Shown one piece after another: positions 46,482 to 54,684 of a stretch of 64,000 nucleotides of DNA (positions are counted from its first letter, which is position 1; every line of letters starts with the position of its first letter). Origin of the DNA: Bacteroidales bacterium (GTDB taxonomy: Bacteria; Bacteroidota; Bacteroidia; Bacteroidales; UBA10428); assembly GCA_016929525.1 (NCBI GenBank), contig JAFGIP010000114.1, positions 92,763-156,762 on the forward strand. Reading direction: 5' to 3'. The position numbers and the translations under genes were made by a program. The notes under the pieces are model-generated. The model made no database searches, was not told where the DNA came from, and saw only the letters and a program-made list of their open reading frames with translations.

Positions 46482-47042
46482 ATGGCATTGAAAAAAGGAA
46501 AGTATTCCGATTCAGATCTGATAAGACTTTTTCACGATTCAGGGAAAAGGGAGTATGCTTTTAACCTGATTATAAAAAAGTACCAGGACAGATTATATTG
46601 GCATATCAGGAAAATGGTGATTGTACATGAGGATACCAACGATATTTTACAGGATACGTTCTTAAAAGCCTGGAATGCGCTCTATAAATTCAGGGAAGAT
46701 TCATCACTTTTCACGTGGCTATACAGAATTGCCACAAATGAAACCCTTGCTTTTTTGAAAAGAAAGAAACGAAAATACTATTTACCAATAGTTGATATGC
46801 AAAAACAACTTGCAGAAACACTGGAAGACGACGTATATTTCAATGGGAACGAAGCACAGATGAAACTGCAAAAGGCAATTCTTGAGCTCCCGGAAAGACA
46901 GCGGCTGGTATTTAATCTGAAATATTTTGATGAACTGAAATATGAAGAAATAGCAGAAATACTGAATACATCAGTAGGTTCACTAAAAGCTTCATATCAT
47001 CATGCAGTAAAAAAAATAGAGTATTATATTAAGTCCGATTAA
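46482..47042 (+). CDS. ECF-type RNA polymerase sigma factor
   Basis: The 186-residue protein has sigma region 2 (about 22-90; VIVHEDTNDILQDTFLKAWN, DSSLFTWLYRIATNETLAF) and region 4 (about 125-180; ALELPERQ-type ILELPERQRLVFNLKYFDEL, YEEIAEILNTSVGSLKASYH), without region 3, which is diagnostic of ECF sigma factors. It should direct RNA polymerase to a stress-type regulon. It is followed after 46 bases by a single-pass protein likely to be its anti-sigma or accessory factor, and then by a Spy-like periplasmic protein. Confidence 0.93.
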   Translation: MALKKGKYSDSDLIRLFHDSGKREYAFNLIIKKYQDRLYWHIRKMVIVHEDTNDILQDTFLKAWNALYKFREDSSLFTWLYRIATNETLAFLKRKKRKYYLPIVDMQKQLAETLEDDVYFNGNEAQMKLQKAILELPERQRLVFNLKYFDELKYEEIAEILNTSVGSLKASYHHAVKKIEYYIKSD

Positions 47043-47088
47043 ACCTTTTATATTTTTAGATATCAAAACAACTGCAGAAACAAGCACA

Positions 47089-47526
47089 ATGAGCGATATA
47101 AAAAACAGATACGGTACCGATAAGGATAATCCTTTCAGCGTTCCTGACGGATATTTTGAACAATTTCCCGACAAGATGATGTCAAGAATAATGAGGGGAA
47201 AAAAGGATTATCAACCAGGGATAATCAGACTTCATACATCGGTATTGAAAGTAGCGGTATCGGCTGCTGCCGTACTAATTATTGGAATTATTTCATTTAA
47301 ATTATTTGTTAGAAACAATAATGATAACTTAACAAAGGAACAAATTGCTTCTGTACTGGAATTGGAATTTTATGATCTCGACGAGGGGATGAACCTATAT
47401 ACCAGCGATGACCAGGAATATGATTTAATTGGCAGTGAAACGGCAGATGCTGACTATAAAGACGAAATTATTCAGTATCTGGTTGATGAGGATATTGCAA
47501 TTGAACAGATAATTAAAGAACTTTAA
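47089..47526 (+). CDS. Single-pass membrane protein, probable anti-sigma or sigma-accessory factor
   Basis: The 145-residue protein has an N-terminal cytosolic part with DNPFSVPDGYFEQFPDKMMS, a pattern seen next to ECF sigma factors in Bacteroidota. One TM helix (about 52-74; LKVAVSAAAVLIIGIISFKL) follows, then an acidic C-terminal part rich in Asp and Glu that should face the periplasm. It lacks a zinc-binding HxxxCxxC anti-sigma motif. The position between the sigma factor and the Spy-like gene (10 bases before it) supports an operon. The anti-sigma role is inferred from context only. Confidence 0.7.
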   Translation: MSDIKNRYGTDKDNPFSVPDGYFEQFPDKMMSRIMRGKKDYQPGIIRLHTSVLKVAVSAAAVLIIGIISFKLFVRNNNDNLTKEQIASVLELEFYDLDEGMNLYTSDDQEYDLIGSETADADYKDEIIQYLVDEDIAIEQIIKEL

Positions 47527-47536
47527 AAATAATAAA

Positions 47537-47968
47537 ATGAAGCACTTAGTCACGATATTGTTATTTACCTTATGGTCGCTAATAGTTGCCGGACAACCTG
47601 GCAATGATGCTCACAGAAGGGTGCGTGAAGAAAAGATAGCTTTCTTTAATAAAAAGCTTGAACTGACAAAATCGGAACGTGAAACCTTCTGGCCGGTTTA
47701 TAACGATTACCAGAACAGGAAGAATAAGATCAATAGTGAAAAAAGGGCTCTTATGCAATATTACCTTCAAAATGCCAATTACATGTCCGATAAGGAAATT
47801 TCTGAAACATTAAATAAATACATCGATTTTGAAGTACAGGAGACCGAACTACTTACAGCTTATAATGAAAAATTCAAAGAAATACTCCCCGATTCAAAAG
47901 TCGTTAAGATCTATGTGGCAGAAGTACAGTTTAAGGATTACCTGTTAAAGAAGCTAAGAAAACCATAA
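47537..47968 (+). CDS. Periplasmic Spy/CpxP-like helical protein
   Basis: The 143-residue protein has a signal peptide (about 1-20, ending near IVAGQ) and an all-helical mature region. LELTKSERETFWPVYNDYQN and the following long charged helices recall the LTxxQ-type helical hairpins of Spy, CpxP and zinc-resistance proteins, which act as ATP-independent chaperones or stress sensors in the periplasm. It closes the sigma factor operon, suggesting a response to envelope stress. The exact family is uncertain. Confidence 0.7.
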   Translation: MKHLVTILLFTLWSLIVAGQPGNDAHRRVREEKIAFFNKKLELTKSERETFWPVYNDYQNRKNKINSEKRALMQYYLQNANYMSDKEISETLNKYIDFEVQETELLTAYNEKFKEILPDSKVVKIYVAEVQFKDYLLKKLRKP

Positions 47969-48221
47969 AAGCTTGTCTCCCTGATAATAATCATAAATTT
48001 CGTATTGCGCAAATAGTAATTCCGGCTTAATTTTACAGTGCATCAAGAATCCCGGCGTATACCGATAGCTATCGGGACGGGATACCAACCGAGTAGAACA
48101 CTACGGTGGTAAAGCGATGTGGGCCTTCTGGTCAAAAATGTTCGAATGCAATATTCACAGAAATCCCAGATCAATTTCTTGATGCAAAAAGTAAACTTTT
48201 AACCGGTAAACTTTTTGTATT
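47969..48221. other. Intergenic region with palindrome and direct repeats
   Basis: This 253-base stretch contains the palindrome at 48062-48075 and two direct copies of GTAAACTTTT (48191-48200 and 48206-48215) just before the next gene. An open frame runs 48069-48182 and would encode EHYGGKAMWAFWSKMFECN without a proper start. It could be chance or a decayed gene end. Confidence 0.35.
48062..48075. repeat. Palindrome related to the one at 18923
   Basis: CCGATAGCTATCGG is fully self-complementary and shares the CCGAWAGCTWTCGG form with the 18-bp palindrome at 18923-18940. Both lie in noncoding DNA of the same kind. Confidence 0.5.
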
Positions 48222-48485
48222 ATGGAAACTTCTAAAAACAATTTATCCTTAAACGGTTTTGTTAAGGCAGAAAAACGAAATGAACTGCAAATAAAGATTG
48301 ATGACTTATTGAGACAGTCAGGTATTGAAATTAAGGTTGAAAGGATTGAAAGCGATAATGTATTGTTTAAATTAAGAAATACCCTTAATGGTAATGGTGT
48401 TCCAAGGCATGCCATACTGGATATTACATATAACTTATTATCTGAGTATGTTGATCCCGGTTACAGAATTTCAATTTCACTTTAA
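48222..48485 (+). CDS. Small protein of unknown function
   Basis: This 87-residue product has no signal peptide and no TM segment. It reads as a short mixed alpha/beta domain: NELQIKIDDLLRQSGIEIKV followed by ERIESDNVLFKLRNTLN and a C-terminal ILDITYNLLSEYVDPGYRIS. I recognise no family. It is preceded by two direct GTAAACTTTT repeats and ends 2 bases from the convergent proline dehydrogenase. The even codon use and clean start suggest a real gene. Confidence 0.6.
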   Translation: METSKNNLSLNGFVKAEKRNELQIKIDDLLRQSGIEIKVERIESDNVLFKLRNTLNGNGVPRHAILDITYNLLSEYVDPGYRISISL

Positions 48486-48487
48486 TT

Positions 48488-49399
48488 TTAATTATTAATT
48501 AGCAAAGCTTTAATAATCTCTCTTACCATTCTTGGATTTTCCTGTAACCTGCGGGTAGAATAATTAAACCATTTTTCTCCATAAGGTACATATATACGCA
48601 TTGGACGCCCGGAACCGACCAGCTGGTCTCTCAGTTTATGGGCTACTCCGTATAACATCTGAAATTCGTATGAACCTTTCGGGAAGTTATATTTTTCAAG
48701 CAGTCTAATTGCATCAGATACAAGAATTTTATCATGTGTGGCAATTGCTGCGAACAATTTATTTTTTAATATCATTTCCAGAATATTAATAAAGCTGGTA
48801 TTAATCTCTTTCCTTTTTCGATAAGCTATTCGTGCACTTTCAATATATATCCCTTTACATAACCTGACGTTAACAGGAAAATCCGACTGAGATATTTTTA
48901 TCAGATTACTCACATCTTCAATCGATCGCTTAAGATAACTTTGGATAACAATACCTACATTTCCGGGGAATTCTTTATAAAGCTTTGTAAAAAGTTCAAG
49001 TTCTCGATCAGTGCAACCTGAATCTTCCATATCAATACGTACAAAGAAATTATATTCTGCCGCCTTTTGAATAATACTGTGAATAGTGGAATAGCAAAAA
49101 TCAAAATCCTGAAGCAGTCCAAACATGGATGGTTTAAGAGAGAAGGTTGTTTGTAACCCTATTTTTGATGATGAAGATATAGCTTCAAAATAAGCCTGTT
49201 GATATTCCAGTGCCTGTTCTTTATTGTTCAAGAGTTCACCAAGGATATCTATAGTGGTGTAGATACCTACTTTATTAAATTCTGATGCAATTTTTGCTGC
49301 ATCGTCAAATGTATTGCCGGCTATATATTTTTTTGAAAAGATCCAGACAAATTGCTCCGGAAGTAAAGGAATGATATTGGCAATCAATCTATTAATCAT
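48488..49399 (-). CDS. Proline dehydrogenase
   Basis: The 303-residue TIM-barrel flavoenzyme oxidises proline to pyrroline-5-carboxylate and passes electrons to quinone. Motifs present: FFVRIDMEDSGCTDRELELF, the FAD/proline-binding VNVRLCKGIYIESARIAYRK, YEFQMLYGVAHKLRDQL and RIYVPYGEKWFNYSTRRLQE. It is the monofunctional type; no P5C dehydrogenase gene adjoins. The inverted repeat at 49456-49477 upstream may be its operator. Confidence 0.92.
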   Translation of the reverse strand: MINRLIANIIPLLPEQFVWIFSKKYIAGNTFDDAAKIASEFNKVGIYTTIDILGELLNNKEQALEYQQAYFEAISSSSKIGLQTTFSLKPSMFGLLQDFDFCYSTIHSIIQKAAEYNFFVRIDMEDSGCTDRELELFTKLYKEFPGNVGIVIQSYLKRSIEDVSNLIKISQSDFPVNVRLCKGIYIESARIAYRKRKEINTSFINILEMILKNKLFAAIATHDKILVSDAIRLLEKYNFPKGSYEFQMLYGVAHKLRDQLVGSGRPMRIYVPYGEKWFNYSTRRLQENPRMVREIIKALLINN

Positions 49400-49455
49400 C
49401 TTAATTATTCTGTGATATGACTTTTATCATGTTTAATGACCTGTAAATAAGAAAA

Positions 49456-49477
49456 TTACACAATTTGCTTTGTGTAA
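49456..49477. promoter_or_regulatory. Inverted repeat upstream of proline dehydrogenase
   Basis: TTACACAA and TTGTGTAA flank TTTGCT as perfect 8-base arms, starting 57 bases upstream of the start codon. It is compatible with a regulator-binding site for the minus-strand gene. Confidence 0.3.
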
Positions 49478-49511
49478 AACAGGATAATTATCATGACTGA
49501 GATATGGTAAT

Positions 49512-49541
49512 AAAAAACCGGGAATGAAGTCCCGGTTTTTA
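49512..49541 (-). terminator. Terminator after the giant type A T9SS cargo
   Basis: AAAAACCGGGA and TCCCGGTTTTT form a stem of about 11 bp with the loop ATGAAG. On the minus strand it ends in TTTTTT, 20 bases after the cargo stop codon. The A-run on the other side would allow weak termination in the other direction too. Confidence 0.85.
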
Positions 49542-49561
49542 AAGAATGGATATTTGTGGAA

Positions 49562-52500
49562 TTATTCTATTATTAATTTACCGATGTGTAAAATCTCTTC
49601 ATTTCTTATCCTGATAAAGTACATACCGGGAGACAGATCACCGATATAAATTTCTTCTCTTAATTCAGTTGTCAGAATTTCTTTTAAAATAAACAAGCTG
49701 TTCTGGCTATTGTATATTTCGAGGATATATTCCCCTGGTATATTCATTTCCGCCTCAATATTAACAACTTCATCGGCAGGATTAGGGAATATAATCAGAT
49801 TCAGATTATCCTCAAAGAAACCCTCAATGGCATTACCTCCGTTTACAATCACTGTTTCAATAGAAGCACAGCCATATTCGCTTGTAACTGTAACACTGTA
49901 AGTCCCGGGCTGTGTCACAGTCAATGCAGGTTCTGTCGATTCATCATTCCAGAGATATTCTGCATATCCCGATCCCGGATCGAGTATATAAGGCAGTGTT
50001 ACTTCCAGATTCGGGCCACCCAGATCAATATCCGGATAAGGTACAACTTCTGTAACCTGACTTAAAGTATCATTCTCCCTCCTAAGATCCTCTGTGTGTG
50101 TCACTGCAACGCCTAATTCTGTAGTTATATATTCGTTAAGATCAATACTGTTCTGCACTGAGTAAGTTTTTATTGCACTTGGAGCCCAGGAACCACTATA
50201 GTTGAAGCTCTCTGTGAATAAGAATTCCGAATCGGAATAGAAATCCAGTACCAGATCAGCACCACCACGCGGTAGGTTACCATTATTCAGTATGTCAACG
50301 GTAATATCATCATATATTCCTACACAGGCATGCGGTTCAATACTGATATCATAAACCAGGTAGTCTAAAATATCCAGATAGACTGATGCTGTATCACCTC
50401 CATAACAGCCTGTTATGGTATCTGTTACAAGCACAGCAACAGTTGTGATATTGGTTACGGTATATGTCTGATTCGTTGAACCATCCTGCCACAGATAAGT
50501 ATAGTGCTCTCCATAACCCGCATCTAATAACAACTCGGTTACCTTATATACCTCTTCTTCATCTACGCCAAGATCAACAACCGGGTTTTCATTGGTGTAG
50601 ACTATTAAATCTAAAGTATCATTATCAGATCGAAGATCACCGGCTGTAGTAGCTGTTAAGTTGAAATCATATTCACCAAATTCAATAAGGTCAACCACGG
50701 GTGTGAATTCATGATCGTATGATTCTCCCGGTAATAACCTTACATTGATGATATCTTCTACCCTGGTATCATCATCCATCTTATAGGATACTGTGATGTT
50801 ATCAGATACCAAAACTGTATCAGTACCGTAGTTGTTAATCCTTACTGATACCTGGTCTGTACTTTCTCTTTCACAGGCAGAAAGCGGAGTTAGCAACGAC
50901 TGTGGCCGTACATCTCTTATTTTAAACCAGATATCAATGGAATCGCTTGCCGGACAACCGTTTATATCCAGTATATCAAGCCAGTAATATCCTGATGAAT
51001 CAATAACACGGTTAACACTTGTATCACCATCCATCCACAGATATATATCAAAAGTCGGATCTACATTAAGCGTGTAGGATAATGCCTGAATTATTGTATC
51101 ATTACCCAGCTCAAGTGCAGGATATCCAAAAACAGTGATGGTTCTGATTATAGTATCATTTTCAGGGATAGTATCACCTCCAAAATCAACATATGCTTTA
51201 ATGTCGTAATCACCTATAGATTCCATATCAACGGTATAGTCTTCAAAAGTGAACCATTGGTATGTCCCTGAATAGAATGCTTCATCCAGTTCAATAGAGT
51301 CTTTGACAACACCTTCTTCGTTAAAATTATAATATACGAATATTTTATCACCTATGATAAGGCTGTCCGTACCAGTATTACGAATCTGTACCTGGATGTT
51401 TTCTGCGCTGCTTAACTCACAGCTGGACTGAGGCCATATGATACTGTCGATTCCAACATCATTGAATAATAGCTCAATAAATATGGAATCATGGGTCTGG
51501 CAACCATGTCCTGATTCTGTTACAGTAAGATAATATGTTCCCGGTTCATTAACGTCGTATACCGGGTCTGTTGAGGAATCTCCCCACAAGTAAGAATAAG
51601 AAGGATCAAAATAGGGTTCTATTGCAACAGTATCCGGTCTGCGTGATGATATGGTATCCAACATATTGGTGATTGGATTTTGCCAGATCTCGAATGTTTT
51701 TGATAGCGTATCGTTACTCACCATTCCGCTATAAAACCAGGGATCGTCCTCAATGAGGGTGTAAGCAGAGATATCATAAAAGCCATAATCATCAACATCC
51801 AATGTTTTGGGCAATGCGAACATGATGCTATCGCCAGCTGCCAGATCATTTTCAAGCAGGAATGTATAGAATTCAGGATCTTCTTCTTCAAAATCTACAC
51901 CTATGATTATGGTATCATTCTCTTTTAAACTATTGTATCCGAAATTTTTAACATAAACTTCAACCGTATCGGGCAGAATAAACTGGCATGTATCCAGTGG
52001 TATTGTAATGGCAGAAACGCCTACATCCGGTGGTGCGGGATATATTGTGAAGTTATCAATTGCAAGTCCGCGTGCGTTTACCGATTCATCAGAATCCCAG
52101 ACTATCCTGAATTTAACTTTTGGTTCGGCTGCAAGTGAAGCCGGCAATAGTTCTTTTGCTGATTGCCATCCGCCCGAGATTCCTGACCATCCAATGTGGC
52201 CAAGTGATATAACTTCGCTGTTATACCAGTTCCAGTATGAATTGTAAGAAGTTGAATCGATCAGCTCCCAGGTTTCTCCGTCATTAACACTATACTCCAG
52301 TGCAAAACCATCATCATCGGGCTCTGAATCGAGCCAATAGTCCAGTCCAATAATATGACGGTCCTCAAATGTCATATCGTAACAATTACTTGTCAGGTAG
52401 TATAAATTGTTATTTGGATATGGTCCGTACGGAGACAGGATCCACGACTTGGTTCCGTCGGGAAGCGGAGGAATACTACCGTCGGGAATCTGATAATCCC

Positions 52501-54496
52501 ATTGTGAACCTGCAGAAGGTATCCATAAATCACCTTTATAATCGAAATCAAGTGTTATCGGAGGAATATATGAATCCTGAATGAATAGAGGTTTATTCAG
52601 TTCATCATTTGTGGCATCTTCATCTCCCTCCATATTAACTCCGACAATGAATTCGTCATAATAATCGCCATGCGGGAAGTTTGCCAGTGTTGAGAAAGTA
52701 AATGTGATGCTATCATCTTTTGCGATTGATGTATGAATTGTATCGTGTACCAGGATACTATCTGTTCCCCACAGACCAAAATATACCGGTATTGTTGCCG
52801 GTGAAGCAGATTCGGCATAGTTACGAATGGTCACTTTGACTGTGTCATTACCTGAACCGATGCAATCATTATAGGGTGAATAAATGGCCGTAATTCCAAC
52901 ATCTGTTTCCAGATGATTTCCCGAAACAGTGAAATTATCGATATTAAAACCTGCCATCGGATCAATAAAAGGAGCATCAGTATCTAATACTGAAAACCTG
53001 AAACGCACACTATCGTGACGAGAGATTGTTGTATCGGTTCTGATTGAGAATAATAGTTCCTCCCACTCCGATGATGGTGCCGGATTATCAATATGGCTGT
53101 GCCAGATATTTTTCCATGTATTTCCATCGTCTGTTGAAACCGACATTGATGCTCTGTCTGTAGGTTCAAAGTCTATCCATTTTCTCATATAAATTTTAAC
53201 AGCATCGTAATATGTGAGATCGAACTCGGGAGAGATGGCATGATAAGCAGTACTTTCATTGATGCCATCAATGTACATTCCATCAGTTGTGAGGTCTGTT
53301 CCCAGCACGCTGTCACCTGAATATGCGTAGGATGGATCTGCTGATGTGACCGTTTTCAGACCAAGTGGCTCATCTATCTCAAAATCCTCTTCAAGTGTCC
53401 AGCCAAGGGTTGAAGAAAAATTGGTATAATATATTCCTTCTTTAATGGTTGTGTTTATTATATTCGGGCTTGCTGTAACAGGCAGCAATGTATCGCTGAT
53501 CTGAATTGAATTTGCACCTACTCCAAAGGAGAATGCACTATTATGTTCTATTATTTCACTAAAATCAGCTGTTAACCAAATATAATTATCGCCTAACTCA
53601 AGTACTTTATTAATGCTGGTAAAAGTTACTTTCCCGTCAGAAATTGAAGCTTCTGAACCAACTTGGGTAGACTGAAAGTTCTTTTCACTTCTAAATACCT
53701 GGTTGGTTGTATGAAATAATCTGAATCCGTTACTTTTAAAGTAAGATTCCTCACCTGATCCCAAATTAAATTCCATATTATTCAAGGTCAACTCAGCATT
53801 GTTTCCCATTACTTCGATATAAACTCGAATTATTGGAATCTCCTTCATTTTAGATGTTATAATTGAATGGTTTACACTGGTGAAGGCAATGTTTTTAACA
53901 AATTTGTCGATTATGGCTGTTTCTTTCAGGACTACACTATCTACACAAACTCCCTGACCGCCATTTGCGTGCCCAAGAAATCCTATCCTAAAATTCTCGG
54001 CAAGGTATTTTTCATCAACCTCGTCAACGTTGAAAATCTTAGATGTCCAGTCGTCTATTCTATTTGTATAAGATGCAATTGTATCCCAGTCTGTCGATTC
54101 CAGATCGTTACCCAAACCGAACAGGATATATAACTCATCTTGTCCAAAAACACTTGCTGCCTGTGCATGCCAGAAAGTCAACTCAGGTTTTTCTGCTGTT
54201 GAAAGGTCTATTGTATTTGATGAAAGCAACCTGTATGGTTTTACGGTTGGAGAATTCCAATAAAAAATGGCATTTTTTGTTCCGCTCTTCGCGGTTAACG
54301 GATAATTATTACCACCCTCGCCATAAGTCCATTTTATATTTGGATCCGAAGGATAACTATTCCATTTTGACTGATCTTCAGTAGTCTCAAAGCTGGAATT
54401 TATATAATACAAAGTGTCTGTCTGAGCCTTAACTGTAAAACTTATAAGTAAGAATAAAATTACTTGAGAAAGCTTTGTTAACGCATTTGTTTTCAT
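49562..54496 (-). CDS. Giant multidomain secreted protein with T9SS type A sorting domain
   Basis: The frame extends to an ATG at 54523, but the ATG at 54496 gives a standard signal peptide (MKTNALTKLSQVILFLLISF), for 1644 residues. The N-terminal third has three MAM/jelly-roll-like modules (SSFETTEDQSKWNSY, FNIDNFTVSGN, GLAIDNFTIYP) and a sialidase-associated-like module (about 205-350). The rest alternates about five CARDB-like domains (each starting DVGI/DVGV/DVRP and holding a conserved Cys) with four Ig-like domains (YLWGDSSTDP, YLWMDGDTSV, YLWQDGSTNQ, YLWNDESTEP). The last 80 residues are a type A sorting tail (IIFPNPADEVVNIEA, GDLSPGMYFIRI). It should be exported and anchored on the surface; ligand unknown. 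Confidence 0.85.
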   Translation of the reverse strand: MKTNALTKLSQVILFLLISFTVKAQTDTLYYINSSFETTEDQSKWNSYPSDPNIKWTYGEGGNNYPLTAKSGTKNAIFYWNSPTVKPYRLLSSNTIDLSTAEKPELTFWHAQAASVFGQDELYILFGLGNDLESTDWDTIASYTNRIDDWTSKIFNVDEVDEKYLAENFRIGFLGHANGGQGVCVDSVVLKETAIIDKFVKNIAFTSVNHSIITSKMKEIPIIRVYIEVMGNNAELTLNNMEFNLGSGEESYFKSNGFRLFHTTNQVFRSEKNFQSTQVGSEASISDGKVTFTSINKVLELGDNYIWLTADFSEIIEHNSAFSFGVGANSIQISDTLLPVTASPNIINTTIKEGIYYTNFSSTLGWTLEEDFEIDEPLGLKTVTSADPSYAYSGDSVLGTDLTTDGMYIDGINESTAYHAISPEFDLTYYDAVKIYMRKWIDFEPTDRASMSVSTDDGNTWKNIWHSHIDNPAPSSEWEELLFSIRTDTTISRHDSVRFRFSVLDTDAPFIDPMAGFNIDNFTVSGNHLETDVGITAIYSPYNDCIGSGNDTVKVTIRNYAESASPATIPVYFGLWGTDSILVHDTIHTSIAKDDSITFTFSTLANFPHGDYYDEFIVGVNMEGDEDATNDELNKPLFIQDSYIPPITLDFDYKGDLWIPSAGSQWDYQIPDGSIPPLPDGTKSWILSPYGPYPNNNLYYLTSNCYDMTFEDRHIIGLDYWLDSEPDDDGFALEYSVNDGETWELIDSTSYNSYWNWYNSEVISLGHIGWSGISGGWQSAKELLPASLAAEPKVKFRIVWDSDESVNARGLAIDNFTIYPAPPDVGVSAITIPLDTCQFILPDTVEVYVKNFGYNSLKENDTIIIGVDFEEEDPEFYTFLLENDLAAGDSIMFALPKTLDVDDYGFYDISAYTLIEDDPWFYSGMVSNDTLSKTFEIWQNPITNMLDTISSRRPDTVAIEPYFDPSYSYLWGDSSTDPVYDVNEPGTYYLTVTESGHGCQTHDSIFIELLFNDVGIDSIIWPQSSCELSSAENIQVQIRNTGTDSLIIGDKIFVYYNFNEEGVVKDSIELDEAFYSGTYQWFTFEDYTVDMESIGDYDIKAYVDFGGDTIPENDTIIRTITVFGYPALELGNDTIIQALSYTLNVDPTFDIYLWMDGDTSVNRVIDSSGYYWLDILDINGCPASDSIDIWFKIRDVRPQSLLTPLSACERESTDQVSVRINNYGTDTVLVSDNITVSYKMDDDTRVEDIINVRLLPGESYDHEFTPVVDLIEFGEYDFNLTATTAGDLRSDNDTLDLIVYTNENPVVDLGVDEEEVYKVTELLLDAGYGEHYTYLWQDGSTNQTYTVTNITTVAVLVTDTITGCYGGDTASVYLDILDYLVYDISIEPHACVGIYDDITVDILNNGNLPRGGADLVLDFYSDSEFLFTESFNYSGSWAPSAIKTYSVQNSIDLNEYITTELGVAVTHTEDLRRENDTLSQVTEVVPYPDIDLGGPNLEVTLPYILDPGSGYAEYLWNDESTEPALTVTQPGTYSVTVTSEYGCASIETVIVNGGNAIEGFFEDNLNLIIFPNPADEVVNIEAEMNIPGEYILEIYNSQNSLFILKEILTTELREEIYIGDLSPGMYFIRIRNEEILHIGKLIIE

Positions 54497-54684
54497 TATG
54501 CCTAAATTTTCAGTAATTTTCATTTAATATTATTACGTTACGATTGGTGTAAAAGTTTTCTTTTTTTCTATACTAATTTAAATCGATTTAATTTACATTA
54601 GTAATTATATGCACCTGATTTATAAACCTTTTCACAATTTAATTCGTATAAAACAATACAAATACTAACACCAGCTTTCAAGTT

